Below, piece after piece: positions 25,201 to 35,020 of a stretch of DNA of 64,000 bases; the stretch's first letter is position 1; each line of letters begins with the position of its first letter. The stretch is taken from assembly GCF_964656455.1 (NCBI RefSeq), contig NC_135722.1:49370628-49434627 (forward strand). Direction: 5' to 3'. The translations under genes and the position numbers were made by a program. Source of the DNA: Halichoerus grypus (Eukaryota > Chordata > Mammalia > Carnivora > Phocidae). Below the pieces are notes generated by a model. It made no database searches. It was given only the letters and a program-made list of their open reading frames with translations, and was not told where the DNA came from.

Positions 25201-26113
25201 GAGTGAGGCTTGGATGGCTATGTGTTTACCCCTTAGGACCTCCTTTGCAGTATCCCATAGGTTTTGGACCAATGTGTTTTTGTTCTCATTGATTTCCATG
25301 AATTGTTTAAGATCTTTGATTTCCTGGTTGACCCAAACATTCTTGAGCAGAGTGGTCTTTAGCTTCCAAGTGTTTGAATTTCTGCCAAGTTTTTTCTTGT
25401 GATTGAGTTCCAGTTTTAAAGTATTGTGGTCTGAGAATATGCAGGGAATAATCTCAATCTTTTGGGATCAGTTGAGACCTGATTTGTGACCCAGTATGTG
25501 GTATATTCTGGAGAAAGTTCCATGTGCGCTCAAGAAGAATGAGTGTTCTGTTGTTTTAGGGTGGAATGTTCTGTAAATATCTATGAGGTCCATCTGGTCC
25601 AATGTATCATTCAGAGCTCTTGTTTCCTTGTTGATTTTCTGCTTCGACGATCTGTCCATTGCTGAGAGTGGAGTATTGAGGTCTCCTACAATTAACGTAT
25701 TGTTATCAATATGACTCTATTTTGGTTAACAGTTGGCTTATGTAGATGGCTGCTCCCATGTTGGGGGCATAGATATTTACAATTCTTAGATCTTCTTGTT
25801 GGATAGAGCCTTTAAGAATGATATAGTGTCCTTCTGTGTCTCTAATTACAGACTTTAGTTTAAAATCTAATTTGTCTGATATAAGAATTGCTACCCCAGC
25901 TTTCTTTTGAGGTCCGCTGGCATGGAAGATGGATCTCCATCCCTTCATTTTCAGTCTGGATGTATCTTTAGGTTCAAAATGAGTCTCTTGTAGGCAGCAT
26001 ATGGATAGGTCCTCCCTTTTTATCCAATCTGCAACCCTGTGCCGTTTTATGGGAGCATTTAGGCCATTCACATTGAGAGTGATTATTGAAAGATATGAAT
26101 TAATTGTCATCAC
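22292..26113 (-). pseudogene. L1 ORF2 (endonuclease-reverse transcriptase), disrupted
   Basis: The 3822-nt span equals the usual ORF2 length of about 1275 codons. The start at 26113 opens an apurinic-endonuclease-like domain (ITLNVNGLNAPIKRHR, CCLQETHFEPKD). The largest open piece, 22292-24514 (740 codons), carries the reverse transcriptase palm motif as LFADDRILY and a C-terminal CCHC knuckle ([18 protein letters not shown]). It is broken by a stop at 25706, a frame change before 25659, a stop at 25468, a stop at 24790 and another frame change before 24514. In the related element at 55500 the palm motif reads FADDMILY, so the Met after the catalytic Asp pair is Arg here. The known role is nicking target DNA and copying L1 RNA. 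Confidence 0.92.
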
Positions 26114-26272
26114 GTTGCCTGTGAAGACATTGTTTTTATAGATTGTCCCTTTAAATTTCTGTTGTATATCACTCTTGGGGTCTTTCTCCTTTTATAGAAC
26201 CCCCCTTAATATTTCTTGCAGGGCCGGCTTAGTGGTCACATATTCTTTCAGTTTCTGCTGGTCGTGGAAGTT

Positions 26273-27082
26273 CTACATCTCTTCATCCATTCTAAATGAA
26301 AGCCTTGCCAGATAAAGTATTCTTGGCTGCATGTTCTTCTCATTTAGTACCCTGAATATGTCTTGCCAGGCCTTTCTGGCTTGCCAGGTCTCTGCGGATA
26401 GGTCTGACGTTATTCTGTTGTTCCTCCCTCTGTACGTAAGGAATCTCTTCCCCCAAACTGCCCTTAAGATGGTTTCCTTGGTCCTAAGATTTGCAAGTTT
26501 TACTATTACATGCCGGGGTGTTGGCCTGTTTTCCTTGATCTTGGGAGGGGTCCTCTCTGCCTCTAGGACGGGAATGTTTGTTTCATTCTCCAGATTAGGG
26601 AAGTTCTCAGCTACAATTTGCTCAAATACATCTTCTAGTCCTCTCTCTCTCTCCACTCCCTCCGGGATTCCAATTATTCTGACATTGGAACGCTTCATGG
26701 TGTCACTTATTTCTCAGATTCTATTTTCATGGATTCTGAGTTGTTTTTCCCTGGCCTCCTCTTTTCCCTTTTTATCTATTATATTGTCTTCCAGGTCGCT
26801 TATTTGTTCTTCTGCCTCAGTTACCCTAGCTGTTAGATTATCTAGATTGGATTGGATCTCACTGATAGCATTTTTAAGTTCTGCCAATTCAGCTTTCATT
26901 TCTGCCCTTAGAGACTCTATGTTGCCATTAATTGATTTCTCCATTCTAGCCATTGTCTTCACAATTGCTAGCCTGAATTCCATCTCCGACATCTTGGTTA
27001 TATCTGCATCCATTTGTAAATCTGCAGCATAAGTCATAATCTCTGAGTCTTTTCTATTTTGGGGGCTCCTCCTCCTAGTCAT
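26273..27082 (-). pseudogene. L1 ORF1 (RNA-binding chaperone), one stop codon
   Basis: The frame starts MTRRRSPQN at 27082 and runs 270 codons to 26273. The first 122 codons hold a coiled-coil segment (for example SEIQSNLDNLTARVTEAEEQ). One in-frame TGA at 26714-26716 interrupts it, in the position of a probable CGA. The second part continues in the same frame and includes the RNA-recognition and C-terminal region (RPTPRHVIVKLANLRTKE, SAETWQARKAWQDIF). In the family this protein trimerises and coats L1 RNA. Apart from the single stop it looks intact. Confidence 0.9.
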
Positions 27083-27956
27083 TCTGTTGATGGGTGTTTG
27101 AGTGAATGTATAGAGTCCAAATTATTGACCAGAACCCAAGCAAGATGCACCTGTTTTCTTGGGACCTTAGGGTTGCTGGCCTCTTGTTTTCCTGGCCTGT
27201 CTTCTGGGGGAGGGGCCTGCCGTGCTGTTACTCAGGCAACCCTGTTCGGGCGGAGTTGCCCTGCCCCCTGTGGCGGGGGATGGGCTCAGCGGGAATCAGT
27301 TTTGGGGGCTTTTGTTCTCTGGCGGCTCTCCCTGGCGGCTTTCTGCGTCTCTTCCACGAGTCAGAGCAGAAGGGACCGTTTCCAACCCTCTGCCTCAGAG
27401 CAGAGAGACTGCAGTCTGTTCTTCAGTGAGCTCTCCAGGCCACACTGTCTCCGTTTCTGTCCGTGCTGCTATAAACTGCAGTGGCCTGGGTTGTGCGCCC
27501 CTCCGCAGTGCTCCCAGTCCTGCCTCCAGGTCGGGGCATGTCTCTGCCTTTTGTGCTTCTGAAACCACCAGCCGCCCCCAGTTTGCAGGTGCGACCCCGC
27601 CGCTCTGGGTTTCCGCCCTGGGGGCTGCCCTAAAGTCCTTTCCCCGCCGCTACTGGTCTGCGAGTCTGTGCCCCGTCCCCAGTGCACGAGGCTGTCGCTC
27701 ACTGGCGGTGTAGGATCCCCACGGCCAGGCACCCTCCCACTGCCCTTTATCCTCTGATACCTGCCAGCGGAATCACAGCTCCCCGCTTCATACCTCAAAA
27801 CCAACCGCCTGCGATATTCTGTTTGTAGAGATCCAGATCTTCTTACATCTCAGGCTGGTTTCATGGGTGCTAAGAGTGGTCTGGTAGATATCCAACTCAA
27901 TTCTGGGGACCAGTTGAAATAGGGTCCCCTACTCCTCCGCCATCTTTCCTTCTTCT
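27083..27956 (-). promoter_or_regulatory. L1 5' UTR with internal promoter and YY1-type site
   Basis: This is GC-rich compared with its surroundings. On the minus strand the element begins near 27956 with 'aggaaagatggcggaggag'. The core AAGATGGCGG (plus-strand positions 27937-27946) is the YY1 recognition motif and lies about 10 bases from the 5' end, the same place as in primate L1s, where it positions transcription starts. Function here is inferred. Confidence 0.7.
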
Positions 27957-27973
27957 GCCTCTGCCCATTTTTA

Positions 27974-28460
27974 AATCAGATTGTTTTATTGATGTTGAGT
28001 TGTGTGAGTTATTTATATATTTTGGGTATTAATCCCTTATCTGATATATCATTTACAAATATCTTCTCCCATTCAGTAGGTTGCCTTTTTGTTTTGTTGA
28101 TGGTTTCCTTCACTGTGCAAAAGAGTTTAGTTTGATGTAGTCCCAATTGTTCATTTTTGCATTTGTTTCCCTGGTGTGGGGAGACATATCCAGAAAAATA
28201 TTGCTAAGGTTATGTATAAGAGATTACTGCCTATGTTCCCTTGTAGTAGTATTATGCTTTTAGGTCTTACATTTAGGTCTTTAATCTCTTTTGATTATAT
28301 TTTTGTGTGTGATGTAAGAAAGTGGTCCACTTTCATTTTTTGCTAGTTGTCCTAACACCATTTATTGAAGAGACTGTCTTTTCCCGTTGCATATTTTTGC
28401 TTCTTTTATTGTAGATTAATTGACCATATAAACATGGGTTTATTTCTGGGCTCTCAGATC
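27974..28460 (-). mobile_element. Old L1, continuation after the nested insertion
   Basis: Resumes the older antisense L1 ORF2 immediately after the right-hand target duplication ('ttgtgtgagttatttatata', 'cttctcccattcagtaggtt'). No long frame survives. It ends near 28460 in a T-run. Confidence 0.82.
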
Positions 28461-29089
28461 TATTTTTTTTTTTTTTAAATCTACACATATGCTAACATTC
28501 CAGAACCCTAGAGATGAGGTGTTCTGAATAGAGCAAGAGAGATGATTTATTACTTATAAAAGAATAGCAATTGACTGGTAGTATACTTATCAATAGCAAC
28601 AGCAGATATCAGAAGGCTGTGGAAATGTGTATATATATATATACACATTTTTATATAAAGTGTATATATATAGCATACATAGTGTGACATATAACATATA
28701 GAACATATAACATGTTATACATATATGTTATATAAGTATATAACATAAATGTATAACATATTACTCAGTTTGTGTGTGTATATATATGTACACACACGTA
28801 TATATATACAAAACACTTGTTAAGATTCAAATTTTTACCCAGCTCAATTGTCAATAAAAAAAAAAACCCTGCTTGAATTAATAAAATAGAAACAAACATA
28901 TTTTTGAAAGTACTGAAAAGTTAAGGAGAGGTCAAAATCTAGAAGATAAAAACTGAGAGATAAAGGCAGGATTTAAAGCTACTTCTGCTCTGAGGACTTC
29001 TGCCAATCCTGAAGAAATCAGTGTGGAATGGAGCAAAATTTGGCAATTTTCTGGTTTGAGGAGATAAGACTCAAAGCCTGGGACTCACT
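28461..29089. repeat. AT-rich simple-sequence region
   Basis: Positions about 28620-28815 are alternating TA/CA-type repeats with many short palindromes (for example 'ataacatgttatac'). The rest is AT-rich unique-looking DNA without a gene. Confidence 0.7.
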
Positions 29090-29104
29090 AAGAACAGGGT
29101 CTGA

Positions 29105-29308
29105 GGGGCACCTGAGGGGCTCAGTTGGTTAAGCGGCTGCCTTTGGCCCAGGTCATGATCCTGGGGTCCTGGGGTGGAGCCCTGCATGAGCTCCCTGCTT
29201 AGCGGGGAGTCTGCTTCTTTCTCTCTTCCTCTGCCCCTCCCCCTGCTCATGTTCTCACTCTCTCTCAAATAAATAAATAAATAAATAAAATCTTTTTTTT
29301 TAAAAAAA
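29105..29308 (+). mobile_element. CAN-SINE with target duplication
   Basis: Head 'ggggcacctgaggggctcag', body 'ccctccccctgctcatgttc', long (AAAT)n tail. Flanked by aagaacagggtctga at 29090-29104 and 29309-29323. A run of about 20 Cs follows at 29331-29348. Confidence 0.93.
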
Positions 29309-29702
29309 AAGAACAGGGTCTGATCACTATCCTCCCCCCCCCCCCCCCGCCCACATTCGAACCTGGATCTTGGGATGTATTCTCAGGGGATGGTTGAACT
29401 GAAGTTCGTCATTCTTTGTGTTAAATGGTAGGTCTTACTTTGATTATATCTGCAAAGACCCTATTTCTACAAGAGTTCACACTCACAGGTACATGGGGAT
29501 TAGGACTTCAATATATCATTTTAGGGGACACACTTAAATCCAAAACACGTATTTTTGGATTTCCCATCAGGAATTCATAATTATAGTTGTTGCCTTTAAT
29601 AATGTGTATCTCGTTAGGTTGTTATGAGGATTAAAAGAAATATCAGGTAATATTCAGAATAATATGACACATATATATAGTCTCTGAAGATTTATTATTA
29701 TT

Positions 29703-29901
29703 GGGGTGCCTGGGTGGCTCAGTTGTTAAGTGTCTGCCTTCGGCTCAGGTCATGATCCCAGAGTCCTGGAATCTAGCCCCGCATTGGGCTCCCTGCTCCG
29801 CGGAGAGCCTGCTTCTCCCTCTCCCGCTCCCCCTGCTTGTGTTTCCTCTCTCGCTGTGTCTCTCTCTGTCAAATAAATAAATAAATAAAATCTTAAAAAA
29901 A
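29703..29901 (+). mobile_element. CAN-SINE with target duplication
   Basis: Sense, full length, ending '(aaat)n aaatctt' and A-run. Flanks 'aagatttattattatt' (29687-29702) and 'aagatttattgttatt' (29902-29917) differ by one base. Confidence 0.93.
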
Positions 29902-30059
29902 AAGATTTATTGTTATTATTACTTGTGTTATCCTTGGTGTGACTTTATATAAAGTTTTGGTCTCTGTAAGGTGGCAGAAACCATTTTTTAATGTGCATAT
30001 CTCAAATATGTAGTGCTTTGTCAAAGTAGGGTAAAAATATTTGTTCAATGAAAAAGTAA

Positions 30060-30215
30060 AAGTAATTTTATCCTTGCAACAAATCTGTGTTGGAAAGTTT
30101 GTTATGCTTATATTTCAGATGAGAGAATTGTGGTTCTGAGAGCTGATGAACTTTCTTCAAGGAAAAACAATGAAAGAGTACTAGAACAAGGGTTCAAACA
30201 TAAACCTCCAGTTAT
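30060..30215 (-). repeat. MIR SINE remnant
   Basis: Reversed MIR order: 'atccttgcaacaaatctgtg', 'atatttcagatgagagaatt', 'agtactagaacaagggttc'. Confidence 0.5.
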
Positions 30216-31289
30216 CTCTTCCCAATATTCCTATGACCTGACAGTGAAGAGGGATTATTCATTTATAAGAAACACAGGGATCAGGGTGTTTTGCCCAGAG
30301 TAAACTGTGTGCACTAGCAACATTCTTTCACTGAATGATGATTCACTTATGAAATAGTTTTCTTCATTTAGCATATCTATCAACTCTATTTGATGCTGAG
30401 AAAGTCCTTGGCGCTTCAGCCAGGACCTCCAGGTAGCAAGGCAGAGGTGGGGGCAGGAGAGTAGTTAGTATTTGCAGGGAACAAGATTATATTCTATCTA
30501 CATTCCTGCCCTGATGTCTCCTCCAGCAATTGTGTGTAAGAAAGTGTAAGACCTAGAACCAGACTCACACTTGCTCTCCTCTCTCCAAAATTCCTGTGCC
30601 CAAAGTCCAAAAGATCCTACATTTAGCTTGAGAATCCCTATCATAAGACACATCTGGGAAGGTCCACAGGAGAGGTGATTATCTAAGTCCTTCTGTGCAT
30701 CAATACAGAGTGGTGGCTGCACTAGTGGCAGTCCTGCTTGTTCCCAAGGAAACAATGCCAGGTGTTGCTGTGTGGAAGGTGAAGATTGTTAGCAGTTGAA
30801 CTTTCTGCAACCACACTTAGGTGACAGTTTAGACCAAGAACAGCCATGAAGGTAAAATCTCAGACATGAGACCACATGTGTGTAAACAGGGCCCTTCCCA
30901 GGGATTTGCTTGGGTCCAGACCACTGATGCTCCCACTGCAGGAGAGGGGCTCACAGGGAAAGTGCTCCCTGGCCCCCAGTTGCCCATGGTCCATGCTCCC
31001 TTGAGATTTATGCTCCCCTGAGATCTATGCTCCTTTGATGGCTGAGGTCTATGCTCCTATGTTCCTCTGTCACCTCCTCCACAGAGTTATAGGGCTCTCA
31101 ACAAAGTCAGTTCTTCCCCACAGGTGCATCTGCATAAATTTTCCCAGAGAAGATTCTCATCACACAATTTCATTATCCTTCTTTTCCAAGGGTTTCTTTA
31201 TTTAGACTTCCCAAGAGCCTTTGACCTCTCCTGCCCTTATTTTATTGATAGTCAAGCCTTTTATAGTATATTCTCTTGGAAATAGACCA
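30216..31289. other. Intergenic DNA upstream of the putative OR promoter
   Basis: No gene recognised. Some GC-richer sequence at 30850-31000 and imperfect short repeats of 'ctatgctcc' at 31000-31060. Confidence 0.35.
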
Positions 31290-31640
31290 CTGGGCCTCAG
31301 GGACCTAGTGCTTAAGAAGGGCACCAACTCCTGTGAGCAATGGGGAGAGGGGCCATAGTGGAGGCAGAGTTCATAAAAGCAGCCTCCAAAGCCCTTGCAG
31401 GGGCCAGTTTAGTGTTTTCTCCAGCAGCCAGAAACAGCAGCAGTGCAGCCTTCTGAAGCTGGTGAGTCTCAAGCTGGACCAAGCAGGGTGATTGTGAGGA
31501 AGGAGATAATGAGGAGAGGAGGGGAGTCCAGGAGCTTAGTATGTAAAGCAAAAGGAACTCTTTCAATAGGGCCTGGTGTACATGCTGACCCTGCCAAAAT
31601 GCTTAGATCTGGGATAAGGCTGAGTGGCAAGAACTGACCT
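31290..31640 (+). promoter_or_regulatory. Putative OR56A promoter and noncoding first exon
   Basis: A TATA-like box cataaaag lies at 31372-31379. About 30-80 bp downstream comes a candidate exon ending 'gccttctgaagctg' at 31461, followed directly by a good donor gtgagt (31462). The block is paralogous to 40381-40620, which keeps the same TATA-to-donor spacing. OR genes commonly have a noncoding first exon a few kb upstream of a single coding exon; the next plus-strand OR starts at 35021, with a candidate acceptor AG at 34983-34984. Linking the two is inference. Confidence 0.45.
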
Positions 31641-33391
31641 AATGCTGTTATTTCATCAGAGATGAGGCTGAGTCATTTTGTGTCCAGCCAGGGTTTCCAA
31701 ACTTCCATTGACTCAAAGACCCCACCCATATCAACGCTGGGAGACTGAGACCCTGTGCCTGGCTGGGTCAGAATCTTCCTTTCTGCACTAGTCTAAATTC
31801 ATCTATGAGCCAAGGTGATTCGTCCGTTTTCTCATCTGGGCTTGGGTCTTCTGTTGTAATTTTGTTTATTCAAGGCTTGTCTGATCTTTCCAGACTGTCA
31901 ATATATCATTGCCAGAGACCATGTTTGTTCAATAGCACTTAGAACAAGGGTCACCCCTTTGTATATGTCAGTCTGCCAGTACAAATGAATGGAACTGGAT
32001 ATTGAATATCGGAGCAATGCCCCAAATGGCCAACGAGTCCTCATTTCTCAGATTAGGAGGCCTCAGTTTCACTGCAGAGAATACAGAAAGAGAGGAAGAA
32101 TGCTCCCAGCTCTTAAGGAACTTACTAAAACAGAGATGAATGTATATTACCACCTAGGAGAAAATATCAGTGTTATAGGAGGTCTGTATCAGTTAAAAGG
32201 TCCTTGATGACATTTTGGACTCCAGTCTCTCTGCCTGCTCATCCTCTCTTACACTAAATCCTGTAGGTCTTCCCAGACCTCTGATACATCCTTCTCTCTG
32301 CCTGCATGGCCTTCCTTCAGATCTTCATCACTTTTCCTCTGGACTCCTCAGGACTCTCCAGAAGACTCCTTCCCTTCTGTGTGATTCCCTGTGTCCCATC
32401 TACAGCACATCAATTCCCTGTCTCAATCCTCTGTGCTTCCTTACAGTGTACATGATCATGCCTACTCTCAGGTGGACCTCACACGGCCATGCCTTCACAC
32501 CTTATCCATGTCTCCTGACACTGCTCTCCTGCCTGCTTCCCCCAAAGAACTTAGGATCTACCAGCCCCTAACACCTTTTTACCAATCGTGCTGAACATCC
32601 ACATAGATGTTTATTCTCTTGCCATTGCCTACAAAGAGAGTCCTCCTCCCCCAGGTGAATGTGGCCTCATTTTTGTACCCTTCTCTGATGCTCTCAGCTC
32701 ATAGTGTCTCTTGGCCTAACAGGACCTCAGGAAATCATAGCCCTTTTTTCTCCCCACAACAACATCTGAAGTTAAATATCATTTATTGATTTCACAAATG
32801 AGGAACGTATGTATCATAGAGTTTAAATGGCTCTCAGGGTCCTTTATTGGGTACAAGAGTCAGGCTTCATTTCTGTCTGAAGCCAACTTTTCAACCATAT
32901 CACATTGCTTCATTCATCTGTGTATTTGTCTCTTTCCCACTGTTTGTAAGATCATCTTTATCACAACTATACTGTCTTATAAGTGTTTGTAAGTCAATTT
33001 TCCTCTCTTATGAGGATACCGGTTTTTGCGTAATGCATGCTATATGTTTGTATGACTAACATTTAGACCAGGTATAAGGAAGGCACTGACTATTTTCTTG
33101 CTTATTCAAGTAGAGCAGGTCATGCTGAGGATACAGAACTTGAGGTTTATGGAAAGGACAAGACTTTTCTGAAAAGGTGGTTATGTTTTCTATCCTTTTT
33201 ATTTCTCTGATTCACATTGAGGGTCATTTCCTAATCACATATGAAAATACAAGACAGAGCTGATATGTAATTGTCCCTATTTTATTTTAGCCCTTGAATC
33301 TTTGGTTTATTTTAAAGCCCTATAATGAGTAGAAATCTATAAATTGGGAATCTATAAATTGGGAAGTCTGGGATATTCAAATATTCAAAAT
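31641..33391. other. Putative intron / intergenic DNA
   Basis: No repeat of known family recognised with confidence. Pyrimidine-rich stretch at 32220-32600 gives overlapping short frames without domains. Confidence 0.35.
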
Positions 33392-33405
33392 GAAAATCTT
33401 ATCCA

Positions 33406-33611
33406 GGGGCGCCTGAGTGGCTCAGTCGTTGGGCGTCTGCCTTCGGCTCAGGTCATGATCCCAGGGTCCTGGGATCGAGCCCCGCATCGGGCTCCCTGCT
33501 CGGTGGGAAGCCTGCTTCTCCCTCTCCCACTCCCCCTGCTTGTGTTCCTGCTCTCGCTGTGTCTCTCTCTGTCAAATAAATAAATAAAGTCTTTAAAAAA
33601 AAAAAAAGAAA
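33406..33611 (+). mobile_element. Young CAN-SINE with target duplication
   Basis: Sense copy with head 'gggcgcctgagtggctcagt', flanked by gaaaatcttatcca at 33392-33405 and 33612-33625. Confidence 0.94.
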
Positions 33612-33625
33612 GAAAATCTTATCCA

Positions 33626-34492
33626 ATCTATTGGATCTTATCTTCCCTGACAGATAGTCTGATACCTTCTTTTACACAATTTATTCTTTTTGAAGAGATT
33701 TGTCAGATAGGACAGGTGAGCAAAATCAGTAATCCCACCTATACTGATTAGTTGTTGCTGGGGCTCCCTCTCTGTCTGCCCTGACTCCTTGGCTCTTTTC
33801 TGGTTCTTTGCTGGGACAGCCCTTACTGTCATTCTTCTTTGTACTTGGCCACTCTGTTCTTTGTTTAGTAGTGAGGGAAATAAGATGGTATGCAACAAAA
33901 TAAATAACTAAATAAAGCAGATGAGTTTATAGAGCATAGTTTCCACATGGATAGAATAATTGGATTTTGGCCACAAGGAATCACAGATAATGTTGCTTAC
34001 CAGATAAATGGATCCTGTATAGGTTTATACACCTGAAACATTAGCTAGCTCCTCATTTAACTTTGGTGAACCTACTGGTGTACCCTTCAGTACTGACTAT
34101 CTCTGTCACCAGAATATGAAATTTATAGGCTTTTCTAAAGAAGCCAAAACAAAGAAATACTCTAGAACCTCACAAAGAGAAAACACAGCAAATAACCCAG
34201 TAGGAGTGATAAACCCTATGCTTTTAAGAGTGAAATCCTGTTTGGGATTAGAAGATATTACTGCTCTTGAGTGGGGTCAAGGGATGCTCTGCCTTTAATC
34301 CAATATTCTTAAAGAATGAAAATTAGAAACCCTAATTCAGGCCCTGTCTGAGTCAATGGAGTAGGGGGGTGGGCTTTTCTGGGACCTTCATGTATTCTGC
34401 TAAACAGAACTCTCCATAAGCTATTCCTTCTAAATTCCAAAGGAAGGTAGGGCTTAGTTAAGCAATTGTGCTTGTTGAGGCTGAATAATATA
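33626..34492 (+). repeat. Paralogous intron block shared with 41080-41390
   Basis: Around 33788-34110 the sequence aligns by eye with 41080-41390: 'tttgctgggacag' against 'tctcactgggacag', an 18-base identity at 'aagcagatgagtttatag', then 'accagataaatgg' against 'aacaggataaatc'. This extends the promoter/first-exon duplication into what would be the intron. Confidence 0.55.
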
Positions 34493-34735
34493 TAGTGGTT
34501 GAAAGCAGAGACTTTAGTCAGACTTTTGTCATAGTCCTGGCTTCACTACTTACTGGCTGTCTAATTTTGATAAACTACTTTGCTCCTCTTTGCCTGTTCC
34601 TTTTAATTATCTGGAAAATTAGGATAATATTATTTACTCTTAAGTGTTTTTTGAAAGGAAATGTGATGATGAATATAAACATTCAGCATAATGTGTAGCA
34701 CACGATAACTGCTCAGTTAAAGGTCAACAATGATT
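34493..34735 (+). repeat. MIR SINE
   Basis: Well preserved sense MIR: 'ggttgaaagcagagacttta', 'ggcttcactacttactggct', 'aaaattaggataatattatt', ending 'gctcagttaaaggtcaacaa'. Confidence 0.7.
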
Positions 34736-34823
34736 GAGATGGGATGATGATGATGATTTGAAAACTTGAGACAGGTTAAAAGCCCTAATGAAAACCTGAG
34801 TTTTACTACATATAGAACACATA

Positions 34824-34938
34824 TGTGATGAGCACTGGGTGTTATATGCAACTAATGACTCGTTGAACACTACATCAAAAACTAATGAGGTACTATATGT
34901 TGGCTAAATGAACATAATGAAAAAAAAGAGAAAAAAAA
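34824..34938 (+). mobile_element. 5'-truncated L1 tail just upstream of an OR gene
   Basis: About 115 bp: 'gagcactgggtgttatatgc', 'aacactacatcaaaaactaa' and an A-rich end, matching the L1 3' terminus. Flanked by agaacacata at 34814-34823 and 34939-34948. It ends 82 bp before the OR ATG at 35021 and directly precedes the candidate splice acceptor. Confidence 0.85.
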
Positions 34939-34982
34939 AGAACACATACTTTCTATGTTGATGTATTTTGTCCTGCTTTTTA

Positions 34983-34984
34983 AG
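34983..34984 (+). promoter_or_regulatory. Candidate splice acceptor of the coding exon
   Basis: AG preceded by 'ttttgtcctgcttttta', 36 bp before the ATG at 35021. It fits an OR coding exon spliced to a distant first exon. Unproven. Confidence 0.35.
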
Positions 34985-35020
34985 GGACTCTGGATTTTTA
35001 GCTTGTTCAAGATACTTTAT

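Larger units (their letters stand above)
22001..27956 (-). mobile_element. Full-length L1 retrotransposon, nested in an older L1
   Basis: The element is about 5.96 kb, with A-rich 3' end at the left and 5' UTR at the right. The flanking duplication gcctctgcccattttta is exact at 21984-22000 and 27957-27973. The order on the minus strand is 5' UTR (to about 27083), ORF1 (27082-26273), spacer, ORF2 (26113-22292), 3' UTR. Length, perfect 17-bp duplication and complete 5' end all indicate one intact target-primed insertion. Both ORFs carry lesions, so the copy is not autonomous today. Confidence 0.95.

Noticed and set aside
26331..27032. 233-codon plus-strand frame
   Set aside because: It is antisense to L1 ORF1 and follows its codon structure.
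34955..35020. Upstream in-frame ATG adding 22 residues to the OR56A4/5-like protein
   Set aside because: The extension is hydrophobic, not seen in paralogues, and overlaps the candidate splice acceptor; the MASPSN start at 35021 fits the family.
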